Below, piece by piece: positions 45,008 to 53,015 of a DNA stretch of 64,000 bases (positions within the stretch are counted from its first letter, which is position 1; every line of letters starts with the position of its first letter). Under the pieces are notes generated by a model. It searched no databases. It worked only from the letters and a program-made list of their open reading frames with translations, and was not told where the DNA came from. The position numbers were made by a program, and so were the translations under genes. Source of the DNA: Streptomyces sp. DG1A-41 (GTDB lineage Bacteria; Actinomycetota; Actinomycetes; Streptomycetales; Streptomycetaceae); contig NZ_CP146350.1 of NCBI RefSeq assembly GCF_037055355.1, positions 7,277,001 to 7,341,000 on the forward strand. Direction: 5' to 3'.

Positions 45008-46274
45008 CTATCCGAAGAGCTTCTTGAGTTCGGCGTCGACCTTCTTCTCACAGGCGTCGAGCGCGGCCTTCGGGTCGCCGTTCTTGCGGACGGTGTTGGC
45101 GATCACGTCCCAGAAGGCGGCGATCATGGACTGCGTCCAGCCGATGTTGTCGAAGTGGCCGAACTCGTTGAAGAGCTTCACGCCCTCAGCCGGCAGGCCG
45201 GACTTCAGCTTGTCCGCGGACTGCGCGAGGGAGGTGCGCGGCGGGATGTGGAAGCCGTAGGAGGTGGCGAAGTCCTCCTGGTACTCCTTCTGGTCGATCC
45301 AGAGCCACTTGACGTATTCCTTGGCCGCCTCGACGTTCTTGCTCTTGGCGTTGACGAACATCGACCAGCCGCCGTTATAGACGGACTGCTTGCCGGCCGA
45401 GCCGACCTTCGGGAACGGGAAGATGCCGATGTCGTCGCCGAGCGCCTTCTGCATGGCCTGGCATGGCCCACATGCCGCACCACTGCATCGCGGTGAGGCC
45501 CTGGATGAAGGCCGACGGGTCCCACGAGTCGGCGGGGGCGTCGAGGAGCAGGTTGCCGCTGGTGAAGAGACCGCGCAGCTGCTTGAGGCCCTCAGCGACG
45601 GCGTCGGTGTTGAACGCGGGCTTGTTGTCCGCGGTGAGCGTGTCGGCGCCGGCCGACCAGATCAGCGGGCGGTCGACGTTGGTCAGGTCGTTGCCGAGGA
45701 AGATGCCCTTGACCTTGCTCGTGGTCAGCTTGTCGGCAGCCTCGATCAGCTCCTCCAGCGTGGTCGGCACCTCGATGTTCGCCTTCTCGAACATCGAGGG
45801 CCGGTAGAAGAGGAACTGCGGGTCGTCGATCATCCGGACGCCGTATATCTTGCCGTCGACCGTGTGCGACTTGATGTCGGCCTGGTTGAAGTCGTTCTTG
45901 ACCGGCTCGATGATGTCGGTCAGGTCCGCCACCTGGCCGCTCTTGACCATCTGAATCTGCGGGTGGAACTCGAAGACGTCCGGCGCGTTCTTGGTGAGCA
46001 GTGCGGCGAAGAGCTTCTGCTCGAAGTTGTTGCCGGTGATCCACTGCGTGGTCACGTTGGCGCCCTTGTAGGCCTTCGCGTACCGCTTGACGGCCTGCTC
46101 CACGCCGGCCTCGCCGTACGCGTGGAAGTACTGGACGAGGCCCTTGCCCGACCCGGACCCGCCGCCCCGGCCGGTGTTGCTGCCGCACGCGGCCAGTCCG
46201 CCGGCGGCGGCCAGGCCCATCGCGGCCCGCAGTACGTTTCGGCGGTCCCAGTTCATGTTGCTCGATGCCGACAT
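45008..46274 (-). pseudogene. Sugar ABC transporter solute-binding lipoprotein, frameshifted
   Basis: Read leftward from ATG 46274. The N-terminus has a Tat-like lipoprotein signal (DRRNVLRAAMGLAAAGGLAA with the lipobox Cys). The extracellular-solute-binding family 1 fold then follows to MQWCGMWAMP. At 45456-45461 one extra base breaks the frame; without it the reading is MWAMPAMQKALGDDIGIFPF, continuing through NGGWSMFVNAKSKNVEAAKE to KKLFG at 45008. The total of 1267 bases is one more than a multiple of three, in agreement. The restored protein is 421 aa, normal for CUT1 binding proteins. Loss would disable the importer, so a sequencing error or a very recent mutation is likely. Confidence 0.85.
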
Positions 46275-46427
46275 GCTGACGTCCTTGTCTCGAGTGCGGC
46301 TGCGGCTCTTCGGCTCACTGCCTGATGGCTCACGAGCTGGCGGCTCGCGCCAGATGGCTCAAAGAGAGGTGCGGTGCGGGACGCTAGAGCTTCGGCTAAG
46401 GCTTCGGCAAGGGGTTGGACGAAGCCT

Positions 46428-46462
46428 GTTCGAAGCGTTGTTTCCGGTTCGCGATTTCGAAC
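46428..46462. promoter_or_regulatory. Paired TTCGAA palindromes before the sugar importer operon
   Basis: GTTCGAA (46428-46434) and TTCGAAC (46456-46462) are inverted copies, each holding the palindrome TTCGAA, with centres 27 bases apart. They lie in the 220-base gap between the ROK gene and the binding-protein gene, a candidate regulator site. The remainder of this gap shows only short GCTTCGGC-like repeats. Confidence 0.45.
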
Positions 46463-46494
46463 ATGCGGGAGTGGCGGAGGAGTTGCTTCCGCCG

Positions 46495-47754
46495 CTACGA
46501 GGGTGGAGCGGTGGTGCGGCTGCGCGCGAGGGTGGTGCGTTTGCCGTTCTTCTGCCCGACGGCCTGGAGCGCCCCTTCGAGCGCGAACGTCGCCGCGCCC
46601 AGGCACACCGGGTCGGTGGGGATCGGGGAGAGGACGATCTCGGTGGCGGCCAGCGGCCGCGGCAGCGCGTGCCGGGCGACGGCCCCGCGCACCTCGTGCA
46701 GCAGCGGTTCGCCCAGGGTGCGGGCGACCCAGCTGCTCAGCACGACGATCTCGGGGTTGAACAGGTTCACCAGGTCCGCGACGCCGGCGCCCAGGTAACG
46801 GGCCGTCTCCTGGACGACCTTGCGGGCCACCGGGTCGTCCGCCGCGATCCCGCGGGCCAGCGCGTCGATGGTCGCCGTCTGGTCGTCCGGGTGCAGCAGC
46901 GCGCTGTCGGGGCCGATCTCGCGCAGGTTCAGCATGATGCCGCGCGCGCCGACGTACGTCTCCACGCAGCCGTGGTTGCCGCAGCGGCACAGGCGTCCGT
47001 CCAGCACCATCGTGGTGTGGCCCCACTCCCCGGCGCTGTTGCTCACCCCGCGGTGCAGTCCGCCGCCCAGGACGAGCCCGGCGCCCACGCCGGTCCCGAG
47101 GTTGACCACGACGGCGTTGCTCCGCCCGCGCGCGGCCCCGAACCACAGCTCGGCCACCGCGCTGGCACGCAGCGGGTTGTCCAGGTGCAAGGGGTAGGCG
47201 ATGTGCTCGGTGAGCAGGTCGAGCAGCGGCACGTCGTGCCAGTCCCAGTTGGGCGCGTACTCCGAGGTGCCGGTGGCGCGGTCCACCTGCCCCGGCACGC
47301 TCACCCCGACCCCGAGCACCCGGGCGCCCTCGATGCCGGCCTGGGTGACCACCGAGCCGACCGCGGTGGCCACATGGCCCACCACCTGCTCCGGAAGGCT
47401 CTCGCCGGCGCGGACGTCCTCCTCGGCGCGGGCGAGGACGTTCAGCCCCAGGTCGAACAGCTCGACGTGGACGTACGTCTCGGCGATGTCGACGCCGATC
47501 AGCGCGCCTCCCGAGCTGTTGACCGCCACCAGGCCCCGGGGGCGGCCGCCTGCCGAGTCCTCGAAGCCCACCTCCGTGATCATGCGGAGGTCGAGCAGCT
47601 CGCCGACGAGTGTGGCGACCGTGGCGAGACTGAGGCCGGTGGCGGCCGCCAGCTCCTGCCGGGAGGTCGGTGACTCGGCGATGATCTGGCGCAGCACCTC
47701 GTAGCGGTTCGCGGTGCGGATGTCACGTGATGTGCGCTTCACCGGGGTGCCCAT
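46495..47754 (-). CDS. ROK-family transcriptional regulator
   Basis: A 419-aa repressor. The N-terminal MarR-like winged helix (about 10-75: SPTSRQELAAATGLSLATVA, then TLVGEL) is followed by the ROK sugar-kinase-like domain. The domain includes IGVDIAETYVHVELFDL, VVVNLGTGVGAGLVLGGGLH, GEWGHTT and the zinc motif CRCGNHGCVE (consensus CxCGxxGCxE). ATG 47754 has GGAAGGG upstream. It heads the same strand as the importer and beta-galactosidase genes and most likely controls them in response to a galactoside or derivative. Confidence 0.92.
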   Translation of the reverse strand: MGTPVKRTSRDIRTANRYEVLRQIIAESPTSRQELAAATGLSLATVATLVGELLDLRMITEVGFEDSAGGRPRGLVAVNSSGGALIGVDIAETYVHVELFDLGLNVLARAEEDVRAGESLPEQVVGHVATAVGSVVTQAGIEGARVLGVGVSVPGQVDRATGTSEYAPNWDWHDVPLLDLLTEHIAYPLHLDNPLRASAVAELWFGAARGRSNAVVVNLGTGVGAGLVLGGGLHRGVSNSAGEWGHTTMVLDGRLCRCGNHGCVETYVGARGIMLNLREIGPDSALLHPDDQTATIDALARGIAADDPVARKVVQETARYLGAGVADLVNLFNPEIVVLSSWVARTLGEPLLHEVRGAVARHALPRPLAATEIVLSPIPTDPVCLGAATFALEGALQAVGQKNGKRTTLARSRTTAPPS

Positions 47755-47850
47755 CCCTTCCCAGACCGGCTCGGGCCGGGTCGACATCGGCACCGGCGCG
47801 GCGCAAGGCTATGGGCTGCCGGGACTTTCGACAAGGGGTTAGGAAAGGGG

Positions 47851-47860
47851 CTTTATAAAG
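47851..47860. promoter_or_regulatory. AT-rich palindrome upstream of the ROK gene
   Basis: CTTTATAAAG is a perfect 10-bp palindrome and stands out in this GC-rich DNA. It lies 97 bases upstream of the ROK start, a suitable position for an autoregulatory operator or core promoter. Many ROK operators are AT-rich inverted repeats. Confidence 0.55.
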
Positions 47861-47932
47861 TGCGCTCCTGGTGAGGGCCGGTGATGGCCGATCGCGGTCC
47901 GCTCATGATGTCACCGGGCTCGTGCGGGTGCG

Positions 47933-48655
47933 TCAGTCCCCGTCCTCGACGGCTCCGCCCCCGGGGCACGCCGCCTCGCCGTGGGAGCTCGTGCTCGCGA
48001 CGGCCGCCGCGAGTTGCTGCTGCACCGGCTCGGGCAGCGTGCTGCCGTGCACGGTGCCCACCAGGTCCCGGGCCAGGTGGTGCAGCTTGGTGTTGGTGTT
48101 CTGGGAGGTCCTGACCAGCACGCTCCAGGCCGCCTCGGGGCTCAGGCCGAAGGAGGCCATCAGGATCCCGCGGGCCAGGTCGATGGTCGGCCGGGTCTGC
48201 ATGGCCCGTCGCAGCTGGGCGACTTCGGTGCGGAGGTCCTGGTCCTCCTCGTCGTCGCCCGTCCGCGGGCCGGGCTCGTCGGCGGCGGGGCGTACGGCGT
48301 CCCGGTGCGGGCCCGGAGCCGCGAACAGCGCTCGGGTGCCGGTCATGTCGAGCAGGCGCGCGACCGCGAGGCCGCTGGAGCGGACGGTGACCGTCTTGCC
48401 CTGGTCGAGGGCGCGCAGGCGCAGGTCGAGCAGCATGTTGAGCCCGGAGCAGTCGCAGAACCCGACCGCGTCCAGGCGCAGGTCGAGGCCGCTGCCCGAC
48501 AGCGTGAGGATGTCGTGCAGATCCGGCAGCAGTCGCCGGCTGCCCAGGTCGAGTTCACCCCACACGGTGACGGTCATCCGGTCGCCGTCCGGTACGACGT
48601 CCATGGTCGCCGCGCATGGCGGGATCGCCGTCGCAGAGTGCGCAGGGTCCGGCAT
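47933..48655 (-). CDS. STAS-ANTAR regulatory protein
   Basis: A 240-aa cytoplasmic protein. Residues about 18-115 form a STAS domain (MTVTVWGELDLGSRRLLPDL, then DAVGFCDCSGLNMLLDLRLR); the conserved phosphorylatable Ser of anti-anti-sigma factors may be the Ser in CDCSGLN. Residues about 145-200 form an ANTAR RNA-binding domain (QLRRAMQTRPTIDLARGILM, then FGLSPEAAWSVLVRTSQNTN). ANTAR proteins act by antitermination on paired hairpins in mRNA leaders. The combination suggests a stress input joined to RNA-level control. GGGAGAA precedes ATG 48655. Confidence 0.85.
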   Translation of the reverse strand: MPDPAHSATAIPPCAATMDVVPDGDRMTVTVWGELDLGSRRLLPDLHDILTLSGSGLDLRLDAVGFCDCSGLNMLLDLRLRALDQGKTVTVRSSGLAVARLLDMTGTRALFAAPGPHRDAVRPAADEPGPRTGDDEEDQDLRTEVAQLRRAMQTRPTIDLARGILMASFGLSPEAAWSVLVRTSQNTNTKLHHLARDLVGTVHGSTLPEPVQQQLAAAVASTSSHGEAACPGGGAVEDGD

Positions 48656-48745
48656 GGCCCCGTTCTCCCTTGTCTGTTCGCCCTGCCTCCGTTTTCCAGC
48701 GTTGCCTCTCTACCCCACACCCGTCAACCAATACATGAAACGCAG

Positions 48746-48766
48746 TACGTGTTTTTGAATACGTGT
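48746..48766 (+). promoter_or_regulatory. Direct repeat TACGTGT in a divergent promoter
   Basis: TACGTGT occurs at 48746-48752 and 48760-48766 with a 14-base period, 25 bases before the winged-helix gene and about 90 bases from the divergent STAS-ANTAR start. It may be the operator of the winged-helix protein. Confidence 0.4.
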
Positions 48767-48790
48767 ACGCCTGGTCGGTAGAGTTGGAGC

Positions 48791-49141
48791 ATGGATGGAG
48801 TGCCCGAGCCACACACTGGATGGACGTTTCTCACCAACCATGCCCGGGTGCTGGCAGCCATCGCCGACAATCACAGCGCCCGTATCCGGGACATCGCGGC
48901 CCACTGCCGGCTCACCGAACGCGCCGTCCAGAAGATCATCGCCGACCTGGAGCGGGACGGTTATCTCTCCCACACCCGGGAGGGCCGCAGCAACACGTAC
49001 CGGATCGACCCCGGCAAGGTGCTGCGTCACCCCGCCGAGGCCGGCCTGACCGTGGCGTCGCTGCTCTCCCTGCTCGTCGAGGACGAGGCCGACCGCGCCA
49101 CGACCCCCAGCGAATCCGGCCGGCCGCACGCCACGACCTGA
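48791..49141 (+). CDS. Small winged-helix transcriptional regulator
   Basis: A 116-aa DNA-binding protein with a MarR/ArsR-like winged helix: FLTNHARVLAAIADNHSARI, RDIAAHCRLTERAVQKIIAD, then the wing LERDGYLSHTREGRSNTYRI. It has no ligand domain beyond a short C-terminal helix and a disordered tail, so any signal must come through dimer contacts or a partner. GTTGGAG precedes ATG 48791. The divergent neighbour is a STAS-ANTAR protein, a possible target. Similar small regulators are frequent in Streptomyces. Confidence 0.82.
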   Translation: MDGVPEPHTGWTFLTNHARVLAAIADNHSARIRDIAAHCRLTERAVQKIIADLERDGYLSHTREGRSNTYRIDPGKVLRHPAEAGLTVASLLSLLVEDEADRATTPSESGRPHATT

Positions 49142-49245
49142 CCCTTCGGCCGTCCACCGCCGGACGGCCGGGCCCTCTCGCTAAGTGGTCCACGTTCGAA
49201 GTCCTTCGAGGGGTGAATTCGGATCCGGTGTTGTGTGACTGCCGG

Positions 49246-49497
49246 TCAGATGTCCGGGGCGGCGAGGTGGAGCGGGCAGGCGCAGTCGAGGGCTTCTTCG
49301 GGGGCGCCGGCGAAGCCCCATCTGCCGGCGGTTCCGCTGTCGTGTAAGCGCATGAGCTTGACGCCCTCGCTGTCGGCCAGCTCGCCGTCGACGTAGGCGA
49401 AGGCCCCGCGGTTACGGACGTGCAGCCGCTTCAACTGCGGCCAGGCGGTGCGGGCGTGCTGGTCCGAGGACGGCGGGCGACCGCGCGTCCGGCACTG
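49246..49497 (-). pseudogene. Remnant of a small Streptomyces hypothetical protein
   Basis: Leftward reading gives RPPSSDQHARTAWPQLKRLH, then VRNRGAFAYVDGELADSEGV, then KLMRLHDSGTAGRWGF, then directly AGAPEEALDCACPLHLAAPD. This resembles a common Streptomyces small protein family in which about 20 more residues normally lie between the RWGF and GxPEEALDCACGLYL blocks. No convincing start is present. It is probably a decayed copy with an internal deletion. Confidence 0.5.
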
Positions 49498-49560
49498 CCC
49501 GGTCTGTGGGATTCGGTTGAAGCCTGGGCCGAGTCCGAAGGCGGTGTGCGGACTACATAG

Positions 49561-49839
49561 TTAGTCGGCCTCGGCGGCCGTGTCGTGCACGCGCACCCGC
49601 GCCGACGGTGACCAATCCGACGCCGAACAGCACCCGCCACCGGAGGGACGTGCAGCGGTGCGATGGAGGACGTCGGGGTCGCCGTTGAGGTCGGGGAGGT
49701 CGTCGGGACCCCGTTCGTGGGTGGCCGCCTCCACCACGGACGTCTCTGTGAACGGCAGTGCGCAGCAGGTCGTCCACGTGCCGGTCGCGGTGAGCAAGTT
49801 GTGCGCAACGGTGACGGCCGGGGCGATCCGCAGACGCAC
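49561..49839 (-). CDS. Doubtful small ORF in a gene-poor stretch
   Basis: Ninety-two codons from GTG 49839 with strongly GC-biased third positions. It begins RIAPAVTVAHNLLTATGTW and contains Cys pairs (TTCC, GGCC). I do not recognise it with any confidence, and the start has no clear ribosome site. It may be a fragment of a longer lost gene. The remaining DNA from 49498 to 50200 shows no recognisable gene, only a perfect palindrome TCCGGCGCCGGA at 50129-50140, 60 bases before the sigma factor start. Confidence 0.25.
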   Translation of the reverse strand: MRLRIAPAVTVAHNLLTATGTWTTCCALPFTETSVVEAATHERGPDDLPDLNGDPDVLHRTAARPSGGGCCSASDWSPSARVRVHDTAAEAD

Positions 49840-50200
49840 TGCGTGCCGCGACCGTGCGGTTGTCGGGCCCGCGTCCCCTGCGCGGTGTGGGGGCGCGGGC
49901 CCGCCCGTGTGCCGAGGCGGCCCCTGACCGGGTGCGCGGCGCGTGAACGGAAATCGGCCGACGGGTGGCTGACCAAGGAGTGCTGCCGCCGCGGGCGGAC
50001 TCCTCGCATCCTAGTTCGGGCTGGAGAACACCGCACGCTTCCACGCCGGCGGCACGCCCTTCAAGAACGCATCGGCGGATCGAGGCCCTGACCTGCCGCT
50101 CCCGTGACCTCTGCCGAACCCCACGGCGTCCGGCGCCGGAGGTGCGGGTTACACTCCGGCGCGCATCGCGCGAGTCCGGCCGCGGAGAGGGGCAGGCATT

Positions 50201-51232
50201 TTGTCGACACATGAGTCTCCGGACTCCGAGTGGCAGCGGCTGTGGAGCCACCGGGAGGCGCTACTGAAAGTGGCACGGAGCCGGTCCGCGAGCCCGGAGG
50301 ACGCCGAGGACGCAGTGCAGGAGGCGATGGTCCGCGCGGCGGAGAACCCGAACGTGGACCGTGACCGCCTCGGCGCCTGGCTGACGTCCGTGACGGTACG
50401 GCTCTGTGTGGACCGCCACCGCCAGCTCCGCCGCGACGAGGCGGTGAGCGCCCGCGCCCACACCGTGCTGACCTCCGCCCCCTCCGGCTCTCCGGAAGAC
50501 ACGGTCTGCGACCGCGCCGAGGCCAGGTGGCTCGCCCTCCAGAGCCGCTCCCTGCCCCGGCGCCAGGCGGAGGCACTGAAGCTCAAAGCCCAGAACCTGG
50601 ACGTCGCGCAGGTCGCGCGGCACATGGGGCTCACATACAAGGCCACGGAGTCGCTGCTGGGCCGCGCCCGGCAGACCCTGCGGGCGGTGCTGGCCTCCAC
50701 GCTGGCTCTTGTCCTCGGCCTGTGGCGCGGACGCCCCCGCACCAACGGCGGCACGTCGGCCGCCGCACCCGCCACCACACTGGTGTCCGCCGGGGCCGCG
50801 GTGGTGCTCGCCGGTCTGGTGCTCGTCACGCCCGCCGAGGCGGAGCGGCCGGCCATGCCCGAGAGCCCGCTGTCGGGGCCCGCCGACTCCGTGTCCTCGT
50901 CCGGTCTCGGGTACGAGGACCAAGGCGCGGAACCGGGCGCGATTCCCGGTACGCCGGTCATCGAGACCCGTCTCGTCACACCGGCGGGCGCGGGGGTGAC
51001 CCCCAGCGCCGTACCAGCGACGCCGATGACCGGCACCACCCCGCCAACCGGCGCGACGGAACCCACCGGCCCGTCCCTCCCCGCGACCCCGGCGGCCGAC
51101 CTCCCGACGCTGCTGGAGCCCCCCGCCACGACACTCCCGCCGCTCCCCGGCGTCCCGGCGCTGCTTCCTCCCGTCGAGGCTTCCGTCCCGCCCCTGCCCG
51201 GTACAGCGGTTCCGGCCGCGATGACGCCCTGA
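50201..51232 (+). CDS. Membrane-anchored ECF sigma factor with extracytoplasmic tail
   Basis: A 343-aa protein. Residues about 15-80 match sigma region 2 (EALLKVARSRSASPEDAEDA, then VQEAMVRAAENP). Residues about 115-162 match region 4 (LPRRQAEALKLKAQNLDVAQ, then VARHMGLTYKATESLLGRAR). Unlike normal ECF factors it continues: a hydrophobic patch at about 164-175, one transmembrane helix at about 192-210 (TTLVSAGAAVVLAGLVLVTP), then 130 residues rich in Pro, Thr, Ala and Gly that should lie outside the membrane. TTG 50201 is chosen for the GAGAGGGGCAGG ribosome site and the fit to region 2. Tethering implies control by release or signal capture at the membrane. It heads a same-strand set with a secreted peptidase. 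Confidence 0.8.
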   Translation: MSTHESPDSEWQRLWSHREALLKVARSRSASPEDAEDAVQEAMVRAAENPNVDRDRLGAWLTSVTVRLCVDRHRQLRRDEAVSARAHTVLTSAPSGSPEDTVCDRAEARWLALQSRSLPRRQAEALKLKAQNLDVAQVARHMGLTYKATESLLGRARQTLRAVLASTLALVLGLWRGRPRTNGGTSAAAPATTLVSAGAAVVLAGLVLVTPAEAERPAMPESPLSGPADSVSSSGLGYEDQGAEPGAIPGTPVIETRLVTPAGAGVTPSAVPATPMTGTTPPTGATEPTGPSLPATPAADLPTLLEPPATTLPPLPGVPALLPPVEASVPPLPGTAVPAAMTP

Positions 51233-51381
51233 CTTCATGCAAACCCACGCTGCCACCCACCAGCAGAGCGCCAAAAAGTTTCGCGCTGTCCGCGAGGGAT
51301 CGCCCACCCCTCCCCGTAGAGCAGGTGACACCACCGCCGGGCCCCAGCCCGGCGGGGACGTAATCACCAGCGGAGAGTCAC

Positions 51382-52851
51382 TTGCACAGCACCAAGGACA
51401 GCGGACGGCGCCGCCGCCGCGGCGGGTCTCTGCTCGCGCTGTCGGCCGCCTTCGTCTGCGCTCTCACCGTGGGCGCGCAGCCCGCGCAGGCCGTGGGCGA
51501 GACGAGCCTCGGCCGGCGCTTCAACGACGGGCTGGACACCCGGCTCAGCGCGACCGCGTTCCGCGACGCGGCCCGCACGATCGGCTACACGGGCACGAGT
51601 TACACCTCCGGCCGCAGCGCCGACAACGCCTGGGCGGACGGCATGGACGCGGGCGTCTTCGCGCTGTTCGGGCACGCGAACGGCGGCATCTTCCAGACCG
51701 ACGAGGGCACCACGGACGACCTGGACGCGATACTGGCCGCGGGCCGTACGTACGACGTCGCGCCGATCTACGAGAATCTGCGGTTCTTCACCGAGTACCT
51801 GCCGTACACCGACATGGACGACATGCGGCTGCTCGTGCTCGCGGGCTGCGACACCGCGCAGACGGGCCAGCTCGGGAACTTCAACGACGTCGCCGTCTCG
51901 CGCGGCATCGACTCGGTCATCAGCTTCTCGGACCTGGTGATGTACCCGGCGACCACCTCCGGCACCCTGCCGAGCGCGACGAACTACTCGGGCAACTACT
52001 TCTGGAGCCGGTTCTCGTACCACGCCACCACTGGCGTGAGCGTGAGCACCGCACTGTCCCGGGCACGCTCGGACCTCGTGGCCAAGGAAGGCTCGGCGGG
52101 CGGCTGGGACAAGTACGTAGTGCGGGGCGCCGCCGCCAATCCCGGTGCCGTGAAACTCAAGCCGGCCGCGGAGGGGGAACCGTTCAACAGCCAGCCGGTA
52201 GCCACGCCGACGTTCTCGTCGCCCGCCTCCCTGACGCCCGTCTCCACCACCTCGGCCGAGGGCCCGTCAGGCGAACCGCTCACGACGGTGCACACCGCCG
52301 AGGGCGTCGAGTACCGGACCGACGCCGACGGTTCGCTGTACGACCTCGTCGGTGTCCCGTCGACGAGCGGTGAGCAGTCGCTGGACGCGGCCGAGGTCCG
52401 GGCCGCCGCCGAGGAGTTCGTCGGCCGCAACGTCCCCGGCTGGAGCGCGGACTGGGAGCTGGTCGCCGAGGAGTCCGTGAGCCATATCGCGGGCGACGCC
52501 GTGACGCTGCTGCGCTGGCGCCCGACCGAGGCCGGGCACCCGGGAGCGCGCGAGGTGACCGTCGAGGTCGACCGCCGCACCGGCGCCGTGACCTATCTGT
52601 CCGCCGCGCGGGGCACCGCGGGAACTGCGGGCTTCGTGGTCACCGCCGAGGAGGCCGTCGCCGCGGCCCGCGCCGCGATCGGCGACGACCACGGCACCGC
52701 GACCGCGACCCCCGACACCTGGGACACCTCGCGCTGGACGGTCACCGTCGACCGCGGCCTCACAGGCCGCCCGGGCGCCGAGACCCCGGACGTGGAGCGC
52801 GTCACGGTCGACGCCCGCAGCGGCGCCGTCCTTTCCCGTACGGCGACCTGA
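51382..52851 (+). CDS. Secreted clan-CD-like cysteine peptidase with PepSY repeats
   Basis: A 489-aa exported protein. TTG 51382 follows GGAGAG. A basic N-terminus and Sec signal (RRRRRGGSLLALSAAFVCAL, ending AQAVG) precede a domain with His98 in GVFALFGHANGG and Cys156 in MRLLVLAGCDTAQTG. The spacing and the strand-loop contexts (hydrophobic strand, then GH or GC) are those of the caspase-like His/Cys dyad of clan CD, closest in style to CHAT proteases. Residues about 320-405 and 412-489 resemble two PepSY-type domains (REVTVEVDRRTGAVTYLSAA, VERVTVDARSGAVLSRTAT), which often inhibit or regulate secreted peptidases. Predicted role: regulated extracellular proteolysis. Family assignment is by motif only. 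Confidence 0.62.
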   Translation: MHSTKDSGRRRRRGGSLLALSAAFVCALTVGAQPAQAVGETSLGRRFNDGLDTRLSATAFRDAARTIGYTGTSYTSGRSADNAWADGMDAGVFALFGHANGGIFQTDEGTTDDLDAILAAGRTYDVAPIYENLRFFTEYLPYTDMDDMRLLVLAGCDTAQTGQLGNFNDVAVSRGIDSVISFSDLVMYPATTSGTLPSATNYSGNYFWSRFSYHATTGVSVSTALSRARSDLVAKEGSAGGWDKYVVRGAAANPGAVKLKPAAEGEPFNSQPVATPTFSSPASLTPVSTTSAEGPSGEPLTTVHTAEGVEYRTDADGSLYDLVGVPSTSGEQSLDAAEVRAAAEEFVGRNVPGWSADWELVAEESVSHIAGDAVTLLRWRPTEAGHPGAREVTVEVDRRTGAVTYLSAARGTAGTAGFVVTAEEAVAAARAAIGDDHGTATATPDTWDTSRWTVTVDRGLTGRPGAETPDVERVTVDARSGAVLSRTAT

Positions 52852-52870
52852 TCCGTACGGCGACTTGATC
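52837..52870 (+). repeat. 17-bp tandem duplication across a stop codon
   Basis: CGTACGGCGACCTGATC (52837-52853) is followed at once by CGTACGGCGACTTGATC (52854-52870), one base different. The first copy holds the TGA stop of the peptidase gene. More CCGTAC words follow in the same 164-base gap. Confidence 0.8.
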
Positions 52871-53015
52871 CCGTACCTCAAGGGCGCTGTCCCTACACAC
52901 GGTTCACCGATCCCCGTACGACGAGCCCTCCCGTACCGGTGGCTCACCCCGTGCCCCCACGCAATTCCCACGACCCGATCCGTACCCCGTACGCAAAGAT
53001 CCGGAGCGATACCGA

